Of a stretch of DNA of 64,000 bases, positions 26,581-35,564 are shown piece after piece. The DNA lies in the NCBI GenBank assembly GCA_009783055.1, contig WRHW01000002.1, positions 1-64,000 of the forward strand. The letters are read 5' to 3'. The position numbers and the translations under genes are program-made. A model generated the notes under the pieces. The model did not search any database, was not told where the DNA came from, and saw only the letters and a program-made list of their open reading frames with translations. The number at the start of each line of letters is the position of its first letter. The stretch's first letter is position 1. Origin of the DNA: Holophagaceae bacterium. GTDB taxonomy: Bacteria; Acidobacteriota; Holophagae; Holophagales; Holophagaceae.

Positions 26581-27009
26581 ATGAAAAATCAAGTCCCAAT
26601 CCTGCTAATCGCCACGCTACTTCCTGCCTACGGACAGGAAAGGACTGGTGCAATAGACCCGAATGATGTCAGGAATTTCCTGATTCAGTCCCAGCTTATT
26701 GAATACAGACCGCAATCTCGTCGCGACCCTTTTGTGGTGGCCTCTACAAAGAGCGGTACTGCCCCGGGCGATATGTTGATAGATGAAATTACAATCGTTG
26801 GCAGACTTATTGCAAAAAACAAAGTATTCCTACTAGTTATGGATAACTTACAAAACACAAAGCAACTTCCAGTGGGGTACAGGTTCCAAGATGGCGAGAT
26901 TACATCAATTACAGAGACATCTGTTGTATTTAATCAATGGGACCCAGCACTGGGGAGTCAGTCTGGGAGCCGCTCCATAACAAAGGTTTTCAAAAATGAC
27001 AACCAGTAA
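26581..27009 (+). CDS. pilP: Type IV pilus protein PilP
   Basis: A 142-residue exported protein. The N-terminus MKNQVPILLIATLLPAYGQ is a signal peptide with no clear lipobox cysteine, whereas classical PilP is a lipoprotein. The SRRDPFVV motif and the beta-rich domain (IDEITIVGRLIAKNKVFLLV) are typical of PilP, which bridges PilNO to the secretin PilQ. ATG 26581 with GAGGGGG upstream is preferred over the GTG at 26566. Its 3' end is 34 nt before pilQ. Confidence 0.88.
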   Translation: MKNQVPILLIATLLPAYGQERTGAIDPNDVRNFLIQSQLIEYRPQSRRDPFVVASTKSGTAPGDMLIDEITIVGRLIAKNKVFLLVMDNLQNTKQLPVGYRFQDGEITSITETSVVFNQWDPALGSQSGSRSITKVFKNDNQ

Positions 27010-27043
27010 CAAGATTTTTTTCAATAAGCGAGGAGGGGTACAA

Positions 27044-29107
27044 ATGAATGCTCGCCTAATTTCATGGTTAGTTGCCGGGAGTGTAGTATTTGCTGGCGGA
27101 CAAATTGGTTTTATTAGTGGTTCCGTCCCAGTTCCCGAATCTGCAAGCAATGGGATACCATCTGTTGTGGCCGCAAATTTGGAATCCTACTCGGATTCTG
27201 CTCTGGTCAGTATTCATATTCCAGGGTTCGCTGGCAAACCGGTCGTAGAGGTAATCGAAACCCCAGGTAGACCAGGTCGCTTAGTGGTTGACCTGCATGG
27301 CGTAAACCGGGGCACGGTTCCAAGGGCAGACATCACTCGCTTGGCTAGGTCCCCACTCATTTCTGACGCGAGGCTTGCTCAAAACCAGCCAGAGCCAATG
27401 TCTGTCACTAGGTTGGTGCTCGAAGTGGTTCCCGGCGTAAAGGCGGTTGTATCATCCGAACCGCATGGCATAGACATCACGCTGTCAAGGGGTACTGGAA
27501 AAATTCAGGCATCCCTAAAAGAAAGCTCTCTGCCATCCATTCCAAAGGCATTTGACAGCCCTGTTTTATTGGCCTCAAATAATAACAGCACATCATTGCC
27601 TCCACTGAAAACTGTTTCCGCAGACCACACAGATGGTTGGGAAAAATTGCCTATCGAAACATTTGAAAGGCTACCCCAGATTGGTGCTCCATATATTGGT
27701 TTGCCAATGCTAGGTTCGATGCCGGTAGTATCAGTTGCCACAGCCAACGTTACTAATCTTGAATCCAGCGTGGCTCCAAAGTATATCAACCAACAGAATG
27801 CCCAGTCTTATAGTGAGACAGGAGCCAAAAAATATGTTGGCACTCCCATGACTGTCTCGGTTAACAATGCTGAATTGAGATTTATTGTTTCTATGCTTGT
27901 CCAAAATAGTAACTTAAGTCTTGTCTTTGATCCAGATGCCAATTCAGGTGGCTGGACATATGATTTCGACCAAGTCCCTTGGGATCAAATCCTCGAAAAT
28001 GTAGTTGTCAATGCTGGTCTAGCCATGGATATTAACGACAACGTCCTACGCATAGCCAAGGTAGAAAAGCTAAAAAAGGAAGCTGACGACCGCAAGGCCA
28101 TGGAAGATGCCAAAATGTTGGCTGGCGACTTGGTTACCGAAACTCGGCCACTGTCCTATGCCAAGGCTGATGAAGTTATGAAGATACTTACCAACGTAAA
28201 ATCTAGTAGGGGAACAATATACATCGATCCTCGCACTAACTTAATTTTTATGAACGACCTCCCTCGGTATGTTGAAACAATGCAAAAGCTGATGGATAAA
28301 CTTGACATCAAGGTGCCTCAAGTTCAGATAGAGGCACGAATTGTTGAAGCCAACAAGGGGTGGGAAAAGGCTTTTGGCACGTCTTGGCCACAATCAAATG
28401 GTGGTAATTCCAACTTAACTGTCGGTGGGCAAGCCGCGGCCTGGGGTGCCCAAAATAGTCCTTCTTGGAATAGCATCAACAACAGGTCAGATGGCGGAAA
28501 TGTTGCGACGGCGGCCTTTTCACCAGGCAAGCCTGGGGCGACTGATATTGTTGGGGCGGCTGGTGAGTTGTGGGTTTCATTCCTGACAAATCGCATAAGC
28601 TTTAATGCCATTATCCAAGCTCTGGAAAGTTCCAACCAAATCAAGGTCGTTTCCGAACCCAAGCTGACTGCTCCGAATAACGAAACAGCCCATATCGCAG
28701 ACGGCTCAAGGATTCCGTACCAGAGCAACCAAGGTGGAGCAATCGGTGGGGCAATCACAGTTTCATTTGTGGAAGCCGAACTAAGACTTCAGGTCAAGCC
28801 ACAGATCACCAATGATGGTAATATCCTGCTAGAAGTAGAGTTGGAAAAGGGACAGCCCGACTTTGGTAATCATGTAAATGGCACGCCGACAATCCTACGC
28901 AAGCAACTTAAGACAACAATCTTTGTCCACGATGGTGGTACGGCAGTTTTAGGTGGTGTTTTCACCAACTCGCTGGAGACTGGTTCCACAGGCGTTCCAT
29001 TCTTTTCCAAGTTACCTGGCCTCGGTTGGTTGTTTAGAAATAAAACTAGCCACGACAAAACAACTGAAATGTTGGTCTTGATCAGCCCAAAAATATTGGA
29101 CTATTAA
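27044..29107 (+). CDS. pilQ: Type IV pilus secretin PilQ
   Basis: A 687-residue outer-membrane secretin through which the pilus exits. A signal peptide (MNARLISWLVAGSVVFAGGQ) is followed by one AMIN-type peptidoglycan-binding domain (about 40-150), a Ser/Pro-rich linker, then STN/N0 and N1 domains (KYVGTPMTVSVNNAELRFIV onward). The secretin barrel starts near VPQVQIEARIVEA and ends with the typical motifs TAVLGGVFTN, KLPGLGWLFRN and EMLVLISPKIL. ATG 27044 has GAGGAGG upstream. The ORF start 48 nt earlier lies inside pilP. Last gene of the pil operon. Confidence 0.95.
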   Translation: MNARLISWLVAGSVVFAGGQIGFISGSVPVPESASNGIPSVVAANLESYSDSALVSIHIPGFAGKPVVEVIETPGRPGRLVVDLHGVNRGTVPRADITRLARSPLISDARLAQNQPEPMSVTRLVLEVVPGVKAVVSSEPHGIDITLSRGTGKIQASLKESSLPSIPKAFDSPVLLASNNNSTSLPPLKTVSADHTDGWEKLPIETFERLPQIGAPYIGLPMLGSMPVVSVATANVTNLESSVAPKYINQQNAQSYSETGAKKYVGTPMTVSVNNAELRFIVSMLVQNSNLSLVFDPDANSGGWTYDFDQVPWDQILENVVVNAGLAMDINDNVLRIAKVEKLKKEADDRKAMEDAKMLAGDLVTETRPLSYAKADEVMKILTNVKSSRGTIYIDPRTNLIFMNDLPRYVETMQKLMDKLDIKVPQVQIEARIVEANKGWEKAFGTSWPQSNGGNSNLTVGGQAAAWGAQNSPSWNSINNRSDGGNVATAAFSPGKPGATDIVGAAGELWVSFLTNRISFNAIIQALESSNQIKVVSEPKLTAPNNETAHIADGSRIPYQSNQGGAIGGAITVSFVEAELRLQVKPQITNDGNILLEVELEKGQPDFGNHVNGTPTILRKQLKTTIFVHDGGTAVLGGVFTNSLETGSTGVPFFSKLPGLGWLFRNKTSHDKTTEMLVLISPKILDY

Positions 29108-29111
29108 GTAA

Positions 29112-29157
29112 TATAGTCGTTTAACTTGTGACAAGCAACGCTTTCTGCAAGTTAAAC
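29112..29157. repeat. Palindromic repeat family B, copy 1
   Basis: TATAGTCGTTTAACTTG is shared exactly with the copy near 61988. A perfect 10-bp arm pair GTTTAACTTG (29119-29128) and CAAGTTAAAC (29148-29157) encloses TGTGACAAGCAACGC..., which is also nearly shared. It starts 5 nt after the pilQ stop. Confidence 0.8.
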
Positions 29158-29225
29158 CAACGGAGTCCACAACTCCATAACTCTGTAATGCTCTTTGAGT
29201 TAATCCACTATAAATACATCCAACT

Positions 29226-29261
29226 CAAAGCGGGGGGGGGCAGAATCGACCCCCCGCTTTG
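29226..29261 (+). terminator. Strong hairpin after pilQ
   Basis: A perfect 12-bp stem, CAAAGCGGGGGG with CCCCCCGCTTTG, and a 12-nt loop. The downstream TCTGTACACTTTTG is only moderately T-rich, but the GC-rich stem should be very stable and would end the pilMNOPQ transcript. Confidence 0.7.
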
Positions 29262-29263
29262 TC

Positions 29264-29293
29264 TGTACACTTTTGTAAAAAATCAGATATAAC
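29264..29293 (+). promoter_or_regulatory. Candidate xseA promoter, leaderless geometry
   Basis: TGTACA (29264-29269), 18 nt, TATAAC (29288-29293). The -10 box ends 6 nt before the ATG at 29300, so transcription would start at or next to the start codon. No Shine-Dalgarno sequence is present. Confidence 0.4.
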
Positions 29294-29299
29294 TGAGTA

Positions 29300-30619
29300 A
29301 TGGACAACCCTATTTCCGTTAAGCGGTTTCTAGAACAAGTTAAGGCATACATTGAGCCTCGCCATGCAAATGTATGTTTGGTGGGCGAGGTTTCTAACTT
29401 TAGGTCATCAGGAAAGCATTGGTATTTCACCCTAAAGGAAGATGGTGCGGTTCTTTCGTGTGCGGTATGGATGAGTCAGCAAAAACAACTATTGCACATG
29501 CCAAGTGACGGCGAGCGCGTTGTAGTTAAAGGCAACCTAAACGTATATGTGCAGGGTGGAAGTTTTACTCTAGCTGTCACTCAGTGCGAACTATTGGGCG
29601 CAGGCGATTTGCATCAAAAACTGAGAGAGATTGAGGCAAAGCTACGCTCTGAGGGAATCTTTGACAGGTCTAAGCGGGAACTGCCCATCTACCCAAAAAA
29701 AATTGGTGTGATAGCCGCCCTTGGGGGGGCCGCGCTGAGGGATGTATTAGAAGTGACCAGCAAACGTGCACCCGGTATTGATATATTGATTTTTCCGGCG
29801 GCGGCACAGGGGGATTTATGTACAATAGAAAACTTGATGGCACTGCAGGAAGCCCAAGATGAATATTGGGGATGTGAACTAATTTTGATGGTTCGGGGTG
29901 GTGGTAGCATTGAGGATTTGTGGAGCTATAACGATCCTGATTTGGTGCGCGCTGTAGCAGTATGTCGTTTACCAGTCATTACGGGTGTGGGACATGAAAT
30001 AGATACGACTCTGGTAGATTTGGCATCTGACAGACGAGCCGCCACTCCGAGCCAGGCCGCAGAACTTGCTACCCCAGACCGTCGTTCTCTGTTGTCACAA
30101 ATTTATAACTCGACTCAAAAGCTAAACAGATGGATTGAATGGAGGATTCAGGGATTTGAAACAACTCTGAACATGTTGGTGGATCAGCGACTTGATAGGC
30201 TAAATCCAATAGAGCCTCTCGGAGATGCTTATGGGGAGCTGGCTCTCCGTCTAGAGCGAGCTACGCCACTGCCTAAACTGGAAATGGCCATTTCGCAATT
30301 GTCATTACTGCGCCAAAGGCTACAAAATGCTGGTGAGGTTATAGCCAGTGAGGCTGTCAAAAATAAAATAGCGGTATATAGACAACATATTTACCAAGCC
30401 ATGAGGAGTTTTTGGGGGGAATGCGACCATAGACTAAAAATAGCCACCGCTAAGCTAAATGGCCTCCACCCGGAACGCTATTTAGATAGAGGGTTTGTTT
30501 TGGTGAGCAACTTGGAGAACCACCAGATAAAATCTTCTGCAGATGTAAAACAAAACGAAAAATTACAACTGCGATGGAAAGACGGCACTAAGATGGCGAT
30601 AGTTGATAGTGGTGAGTGA
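29300..30619 (+). CDS. xseA: Exodeoxyribonuclease VII large subunit
   Basis: A 439-residue XseA, the catalytic subunit of the single-strand DNA exonuclease VII. The N-terminal OB fold (about 8-110) shows the typical VKAYIEPRHANVCLVGEVSNFR, KHWYFTLKE and GERVVVKGNLNVY. The catalytic domain has RGGGSIEDLWSYND and TGVGHEIDTTLVDLASDRRAATPSQAAEL. A coiled-coil C-terminal region ends with DRGFVLVSN. The small subunit gene xseB is not seen in this window. Confidence 0.95.
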   Translation: MDNPISVKRFLEQVKAYIEPRHANVCLVGEVSNFRSSGKHWYFTLKEDGAVLSCAVWMSQQKQLLHMPSDGERVVVKGNLNVYVQGGSFTLAVTQCELLGAGDLHQKLREIEAKLRSEGIFDRSKRELPIYPKKIGVIAALGGAALRDVLEVTSKRAPGIDILIFPAAAQGDLCTIENLMALQEAQDEYWGCELILMVRGGGSIEDLWSYNDPDLVRAVAVCRLPVITGVGHEIDTTLVDLASDRRAATPSQAAELATPDRRSLLSQIYNSTQKLNRWIEWRIQGFETTLNMLVDQRLDRLNPIEPLGDAYGELALRLERATPLPKLEMAISQLSLLRQRLQNAGEVIASEAVKNKIAVYRQHIYQAMRSFWGECDHRLKIATAKLNGLHPERYLDRGFVLVSNLENHQIKSSADVKQNEKLQLRWKDGTKMAIVDSGE

Positions 30620-30660
30620 TCAGCACCGGATACTGTTATAATTACCAAGAGGAAACTAAA

Positions 30661-32907
30661 ATGAAAAAACTTACCCTTCTCCGCTATTTAATTCTCGGTG
30701 TTGCAGTAGTATTATGTGCCTGTTCAAAGCGTTCGGTCGACCCATTTATTGGCACAGGTGCTCATGGGCATACATTCCCAGGTGCAACCCTTCCCTTTGG
30801 TATGGTGCAACTAAGCCCTGATAATGGGCGACCGGTTGAAGGCATGTCAGGATGGGACTGGTGTAGTGGCTATCACTACACTTCCAATATTATTACCGGC
30901 TTTAGCCATACCCACCTCAGCGGAACTGGCATAGGCGATCTTTGCGACCTACTGCTCGCCCCTAGAACAGGCCGACTTGCAGACGATGCTTTCCTAGGGA
31001 AAAAAATCCAAGATTCTGCCCTTGTTTTTAGCCATGATGATGAAGTTGCCACCCCAGGATATTACAGGGTAAACTTCCGAGAAGATGGCATAAACGCAGA
31101 ACTGACTACCATGCTACGGGTAGGAATGCACAGGTATAAGTTTCCTGTAGACAAGCCCGCGTCTCTGGTGCTTGATTTGGGCTATGCCGTTAATTGGGAC
31201 AGGGCAGTTGATACTGGTGTTAAGCAGGTTGAACAAACACTATTTACTGGTCACAGGCATTCCAAGGGCTGGGCTCCTGATCAAAAACTATTCTTTGCAA
31301 TGTATCTAGATCGAAATCCAGATGAGGTTAGATATGTCAAGGATGGCCAGCTTGTTCAAGACGTGCTGGAAGATGGCATCCAGGGTACGGACATCAGGCT
31401 ATTGCTAACTTTTCAAAATGGTGGACAGGTTCAAGTAAAGGTCGGCCTCTCATCGGTAGATGAGCAGGGGGCTATTAACAATGTCCAAAAAGAAATTAAC
31501 CACTGGCAATTTGACAGGGTGCGAAGGCTGGCATCCAGTGCATGGGATCAAGTATTGGGACGCATTCAGGCGACCCACCTTAGTGAGTCAGATGCCAAAA
31601 TATTTGATACAGCACTATATCATGCGTCCATTGCTCCGAATACTTTTAGCGACGCAGACGGACGCTACAGAGGGGTAAACGGAAATATCCACACCGCCGA
31701 AGACTATGTCTATTGCAGTACCTTTAGCCTTTGGGACACCTTTAGGGCATCACATTCCCTCTTCACTCTTTATGCGGCTGAGGCCGTTGATGGATTTGTA
31801 AAGGCCATGCTTGCATTTAATCAACAAAAAGGACAACTGCCAAACTGGGCACTCTGGAATAACGAATCCCACTGCATGATCGGGTACCATGCCGTTCCAG
31901 TCATGGTTGACGCATATTTTAAGGGTTTAACTACTGCCAGTGGAGAGGAGATACTTGCGGCCTGCGTTGCGATGGCTGACCGTGACGTTGAAGGGCTAAA
32001 AAGCTATAAAGCATTGGGCTATGTGGATGCGGCGACTGAAAATGAATCCTGTGCGAAGACGCTGGAATACGCTTATGACGACAGTTGCATTGCTCGCCTC
32101 GCCGAAAAACTCGGCGATGTAGAGATAGCTGAAAGATTTAGAAACAGAGCTATGAGTTTCCGAAATGTCTTTGACCCCCAAACTCAATTTATGAGGGGAA
32201 GAGATGCAAAGGGAGCATGGGTAGAACCATTTGACCCAATTGCCTCCGACCACCGCTCCAGTCCATATTGTGAGGGCAACGCATGGCAGTGGGCGTGGTT
32301 TGTTCCTCATGCTCCCAGTGCTCTTGTGGATATGTTTGGAGGGTCAGAAAATTTTGTATCCAAGTTAGATACCCTCTTTACGATGCCATCAGACCTCAGC
32401 GGAGATAACGTTAGCCCTGACATTAGCGGAATGATAGGCCAATATGCCCAAGGGAATGAACCCAGCCACCATACCGCCTACATGTATGTCTGGAGCGACC
32501 AACCTTGGAAAACTCAAGAGAGGGTAAGACAGATAATGGAAGAACTTTACCTAGCTGGCCCGGAGGGATTGTGCGGAAATGATGACTGTGGACAAATGTC
32601 ATCTTGGTATGTGTTCAGTGCCCTGGGGTTTTATCCCGTTGATCCGGCCAGTGGCATCTATGTATTTGGTAGCCCACGAGTGAAATCAGCTAAATTGAGT
32701 CTTCAAGGTGGGAAAAGCCTCGAAATTATCGCGAAAAACCAAAGTAATGAAAACAAATATATTCAGTCAGTGACATGGAATGGCAAGCCACTGAACCGGC
32801 ACTATATCAAACATGAAGAAATAGCCCAAGGTGGCAAATTAGTATTTACTATGGGCCCAGCAATAAATGAAAACTCAGTAAATTGGGAAGTGCCGCCCGG
32901 ATTTTAA
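30661..32907 (+). CDS. GH92 alpha-mannosidase, predicted lipoprotein
   Basis: A 748-residue Ca2+-dependent exo-acting glycoside hydrolase of family GH92 (typically alpha-1,2-mannosidase). The N-terminus has a lipoprotein signal peptide (LILGVAVVLCAC, Cys followed by SKRS). GH92 signatures include DPFIGTGAHGHTFPGA, GFSHTHLSGTG, GNEPSHHTAYMY and GNDDCGQMSSWYVFSALGFYP near the C-terminus, where the catalytic Glu/Asp residues of the family lie. The ATG at 30661 follows AGAGGAAA. The GTG at 30616 overlaps xseA and would bury the signal peptide. It would trim mannose from glycans at the cell surface. Confidence 0.93.
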   Translation: MKKLTLLRYLILGVAVVLCACSKRSVDPFIGTGAHGHTFPGATLPFGMVQLSPDNGRPVEGMSGWDWCSGYHYTSNIITGFSHTHLSGTGIGDLCDLLLAPRTGRLADDAFLGKKIQDSALVFSHDDEVATPGYYRVNFREDGINAELTTMLRVGMHRYKFPVDKPASLVLDLGYAVNWDRAVDTGVKQVEQTLFTGHRHSKGWAPDQKLFFAMYLDRNPDEVRYVKDGQLVQDVLEDGIQGTDIRLLLTFQNGGQVQVKVGLSSVDEQGAINNVQKEINHWQFDRVRRLASSAWDQVLGRIQATHLSESDAKIFDTALYHASIAPNTFSDADGRYRGVNGNIHTAEDYVYCSTFSLWDTFRASHSLFTLYAAEAVDGFVKAMLAFNQQKGQLPNWALWNNESHCMIGYHAVPVMVDAYFKGLTTASGEEILAACVAMADRDVEGLKSYKALGYVDAATENESCAKTLEYAYDDSCIARLAEKLGDVEIAERFRNRAMSFRNVFDPQTQFMRGRDAKGAWVEPFDPIASDHRSSPYCEGNAWQWAWFVPHAPSALVDMFGGSENFVSKLDTLFTMPSDLSGDNVSPDISGMIGQYAQGNEPSHHTAYMYVWSDQPWKTQERVRQIMEELYLAGPEGLCGNDDCGQMSSWYVFSALGFYPVDPASGIYVFGSPRVKSAKLSLQGGKSLEIIAKNQSNENKYIQSVTWNGKPLNRHYIKHEEIAQGGKLVFTMGPAINENSVNWEVPPGF

Positions 32908-32920
32908 TGACCAGCACCCT

Positions 32921-32957
32921 AAACCAAGCTGATCCCGTTTGGGGAGCAACTTGGCAT
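32921..32957. repeat. Palindromic repeat family A, copy 3
   Basis: A more diverged copy: AAACCAAGCTGATCCC, short loop, GGGAGCAACTTGGCAT. It begins 14 nt after the GH92 stop, between that gene and the convergent fba. Confidence 0.75.
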
Positions 32958-32983
32958 GAGATATTCCCTTACTCCAATCTATC

Positions 32984-34015
32984 CTACAGTGTTTGCCCAG
33001 CACTCTTTCCGGCAGACTTCAGGTCATTGCAAGCTTGGATGACTCTGTTTGCCATGCTCTGTTCTGCCTTTTTCATGTATGGGCGGGGGTCGTAGGTCTT
33101 TTTGTCGCCAACTTCCCCATCTATCTTTAGGACTCCGTCATAGTTCTTGAACATGTGGTCAGATATTGCGCGGGTGAAGGCATATTGTGTGTCAGTGTCT
33201 ACATTCATCTTGACTACGCCATATTCTAAGGTTTCATGGATTTCATCCAAGCTTGAGCCAGAACCGCCGTGGAATACCAGCAGACTGCTCTCGCCCTTGC
33301 ATGCGGCAGAGATAGCGGCCTGCCCGTCTTTTAGAATGGTGGGCTTTAGTTTGACGTTTCCTGGTTTATAGACCCCATGAACATTGCCAAAGGTGGCGGC
33401 CAACAGATAGCGACCAATGGGAGATAAAGCCTTGTGGGTGGCCACCATGTCTTCTGGAGTAGTATACAACTTGTCCTTCGATACTCCAGACGTATCATGT
33501 CCATCCTCTTCGCCCCCAACCACGCCTATTTCAACTTCAAGGATAATTTCAGCGGCGGCGCAACGCTTCAGCAATTCGGCGGACTTGGCAATATTTTCGG
33601 ATAGCCCCAACTCGCTACCGTCGAACATGTGGGCGTTGAACAGATTTGGTTGGCCTGCGGCGCGCCTACGCTCGGTTTCTTCAATCAAGGGCAAGACAAA
33701 TTTTTCTAAGTATTTTGGATGGCAGTGGTCTGTGTGAAGAGCCACATTTACATCGTAATACCGAGCCATGTAGTGAACATAATTTGCCAGGGCAATTGCT
33801 CCCTTGGCCATGTCTTTTATGCCAAGGCCGGACATAAACTCGGCACCGCCGGTAGATACCTGAACTATGCCATCAGCTCCGGCAGTCTTTAGTCCTAGTA
33901 AGACAGCGTTGGCTGTTTCTGTGGAAGTCACGTTAAACGCGGGGTAGGCAAACTTGCCTTCCTTGGCGCGGTCTAACATGCGAGAATACTGGGCAGGTGT
34001 AACGACAGGCATCAC
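32984..34015 (-). CDS. fba: Class II fructose-bisphosphate aldolase
   Basis: A 343-residue zinc-dependent aldolase that splits fructose 1,6-bisphosphate into glyceraldehyde 3-phosphate and dihydroxyacetone phosphate in glycolysis or the reverse. Visible motifs are VALHTDHCHPKYL (catalytic Asp and first zinc His), EVEIGVVGGEEDG, LVFHGGSGSS and KMNVDTDTQYA. Length and insertions fit the E. coli FbaA-like class IIA. It appears to be monocistronic, divergent from gcvPA. Confidence 0.95.
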   Translation of the reverse strand: MMPVVTPAQYSRMLDRAKEGKFAYPAFNVTSTETANAVLLGLKTAGADGIVQVSTGGAEFMSGLGIKDMAKGAIALANYVHYMARYYDVNVALHTDHCHPKYLEKFVLPLIEETERRRAAGQPNLFNAHMFDGSELGLSENIAKSAELLKRCAAAEIILEVEIGVVGGEEDGHDTSGVSKDKLYTTPEDMVATHKALSPIGRYLLAATFGNVHGVYKPGNVKLKPTILKDGQAAISAACKGESSLLVFHGGSGSSLDEIHETLEYGVVKMNVDTDTQYAFTRAISDHMFKNYDGVLKIDGEVGDKKTYDPRPYMKKAEQSMANRVIQACNDLKSAGKSAGQTL

Positions 34016-34210
34016 TGGCCTCCAAAAGAAAGAATATGACTACTAGACAATATACACCGGATATTTGTTTGATGTGTCAGTTATTGTTGTGATGTTTCTG
34101 TGCCCTTGTTATTTCAGCTATAGCAGTTTTCGCTTTTATTGCTACACCTAAAGTTTTACAACGTGGTACTATATACCAGAGCGACAAGCTCCCAGATAAA
34201 GGATGTGTCC

Positions 34211-35557
34211 ATGCGATACCTACCTTCTGCACAGATCGAGGATCAGGCCCTTCTTACTGCTATTGGAGTAGAACATTCCGATGAATTGCTCTGCGGGATT
34301 CCAGACTCTCTGCGCTACAAAAAAGACCTTAACCTACCAACAGAGGCATCCGAACTGGATGTCTTGCGTCAATTTGAAGAATTGGCCGGACAAAATACAA
34401 GGTTTCATTCATGCTTTTTGGGTGCTGGGGCATATTCTCACTTCATCCCCAGTGCTATTGACGCTCTCACCAGCCGACAGGAGTGGTTCACTGCCTATAC
34501 ACCCTACCAGCCCGAAATAAGCCAAGGTACCCTGCAACATATATTTGAATATCAAACTTTGGTCTGCGACCTGACTGGCATGGAAGTGTCAAATGCCTCC
34601 ATGTACGACGGCGGAACGGCATGTGTTGAGGCGGCCTTACTGGCAGTTCGGCTTCAGAAAAAGAAAAATATTATTTTAGTTAGTAAGGGGATACATCCCC
34701 ACTACGCAGAAGTGTTACGCACTAATATTGCACCCCATGATGGCATCAAAATAGAGCAAGTAAGTCTAAAGGATGGAGTCACCGATTTAGAAGACTTGCG
34801 AAGCAAACTGACACCTGAAGTTGCTTGCGTTTTAGTTGGCTATCCTAATTTCCTGGGTTGCATTGAAGATTTGGTATCCATTTCAGAAATAACTACACCT
34901 GCAGGTGCATTGTTGGTATCTGTCACCCAAGAATCTATGGCCTTCGGCTGGCTAGAGGCTCCCGGCAAATTAGGGGTAGCCATCGCCTGTGGAGAGGCAA
35001 TGAGCTTTGGCAACCCTGTTAGCTTTGGTGGCCCCTTTTTGGGATTCCTCGCTGTCAATGACGTTCATAAGAGGGAAATGCCCGGCAGGATAGTTGGCCA
35101 AACGCAGGACACAAATGGAAAGCGTGGATTTGTGCTAACTTTGGCGAGCAGAGAACAGCACATTCGCAGGGATAAGGCAACGTCAAATATATGTTCTAAC
35201 CAAGGTCTGGTAGCACTTCGGGCAAATATTTATCTACAATTAGCAGGCCCGACAGGATTGAAGGGTATTGCAGAGCAAAATGTTGCTAAAGCCCAGTACT
35301 TGCACGCCAAGCTGGTAGAAACTGGAAAATTTGAAGCAGTTTATGCTACTCCATACTTCAATGAATTTACGTTGAAGTATAAGGGAGACATAACCTCTTT
35401 CCAAGACGCATGTCTGGATAGGGGCATTATGCCAGGACTGCCATTAGGCCAGTATTTCGACTCAATGAAAAACTGCATGTTGTGGTGTGCTACAGAATTA
35501 AATACAAAAGAACAAATTGATGACCTAGCTACCTTCGTAGCCGGACTGAAAGTATGA
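34211..35557 (+). CDS. gcvPA: Glycine dehydrogenase (decarboxylating) subunit 1
   Basis: A 448-residue N-terminal half of the split P-protein of the glycine cleavage system. MRYLPSAQIEDQALLTAIG, CFLGAGAYSHFIPSAI, FTAYTPYQPEISQGTLQ and SNASMYDGGTA are hallmark stretches. ATG 34211 with AAGGA 8 nt upstream is used. The longer ORF from 34139 adds residues not seen in the family. The other half, gcvPB, starts 7 nt later. No gcvT or gcvH and no glycine riboswitch are visible here. Confidence 0.95.
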   Translation: MRYLPSAQIEDQALLTAIGVEHSDELLCGIPDSLRYKKDLNLPTEASELDVLRQFEELAGQNTRFHSCFLGAGAYSHFIPSAIDALTSRQEWFTAYTPYQPEISQGTLQHIFEYQTLVCDLTGMEVSNASMYDGGTACVEAALLAVRLQKKKNIILVSKGIHPHYAEVLRTNIAPHDGIKIEQVSLKDGVTDLEDLRSKLTPEVACVLVGYPNFLGCIEDLVSISEITTPAGALLVSVTQESMAFGWLEAPGKLGVAIACGEAMSFGNPVSFGGPFLGFLAVNDVHKREMPGRIVGQTQDTNGKRGFVLTLASREQHIRRDKATSNICSNQGLVALRANIYLQLAGPTGLKGIAEQNVAKAQYLHAKLVETGKFEAVYATPYFNEFTLKYKGDITSFQDACLDRGIMPGLPLGQYFDSMKNCMLWCATELNTKEQIDDLATFVAGLKV

Positions 35558-35564
35558 GGCAGAT

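Noticed and set aside
34016-34210. Possible glycine riboswitch before gcvPA
   Set aside because: The region lacks the conserved glycine aptamer core and tandem arrangement. Only a weak promoter-like TATATA is present.
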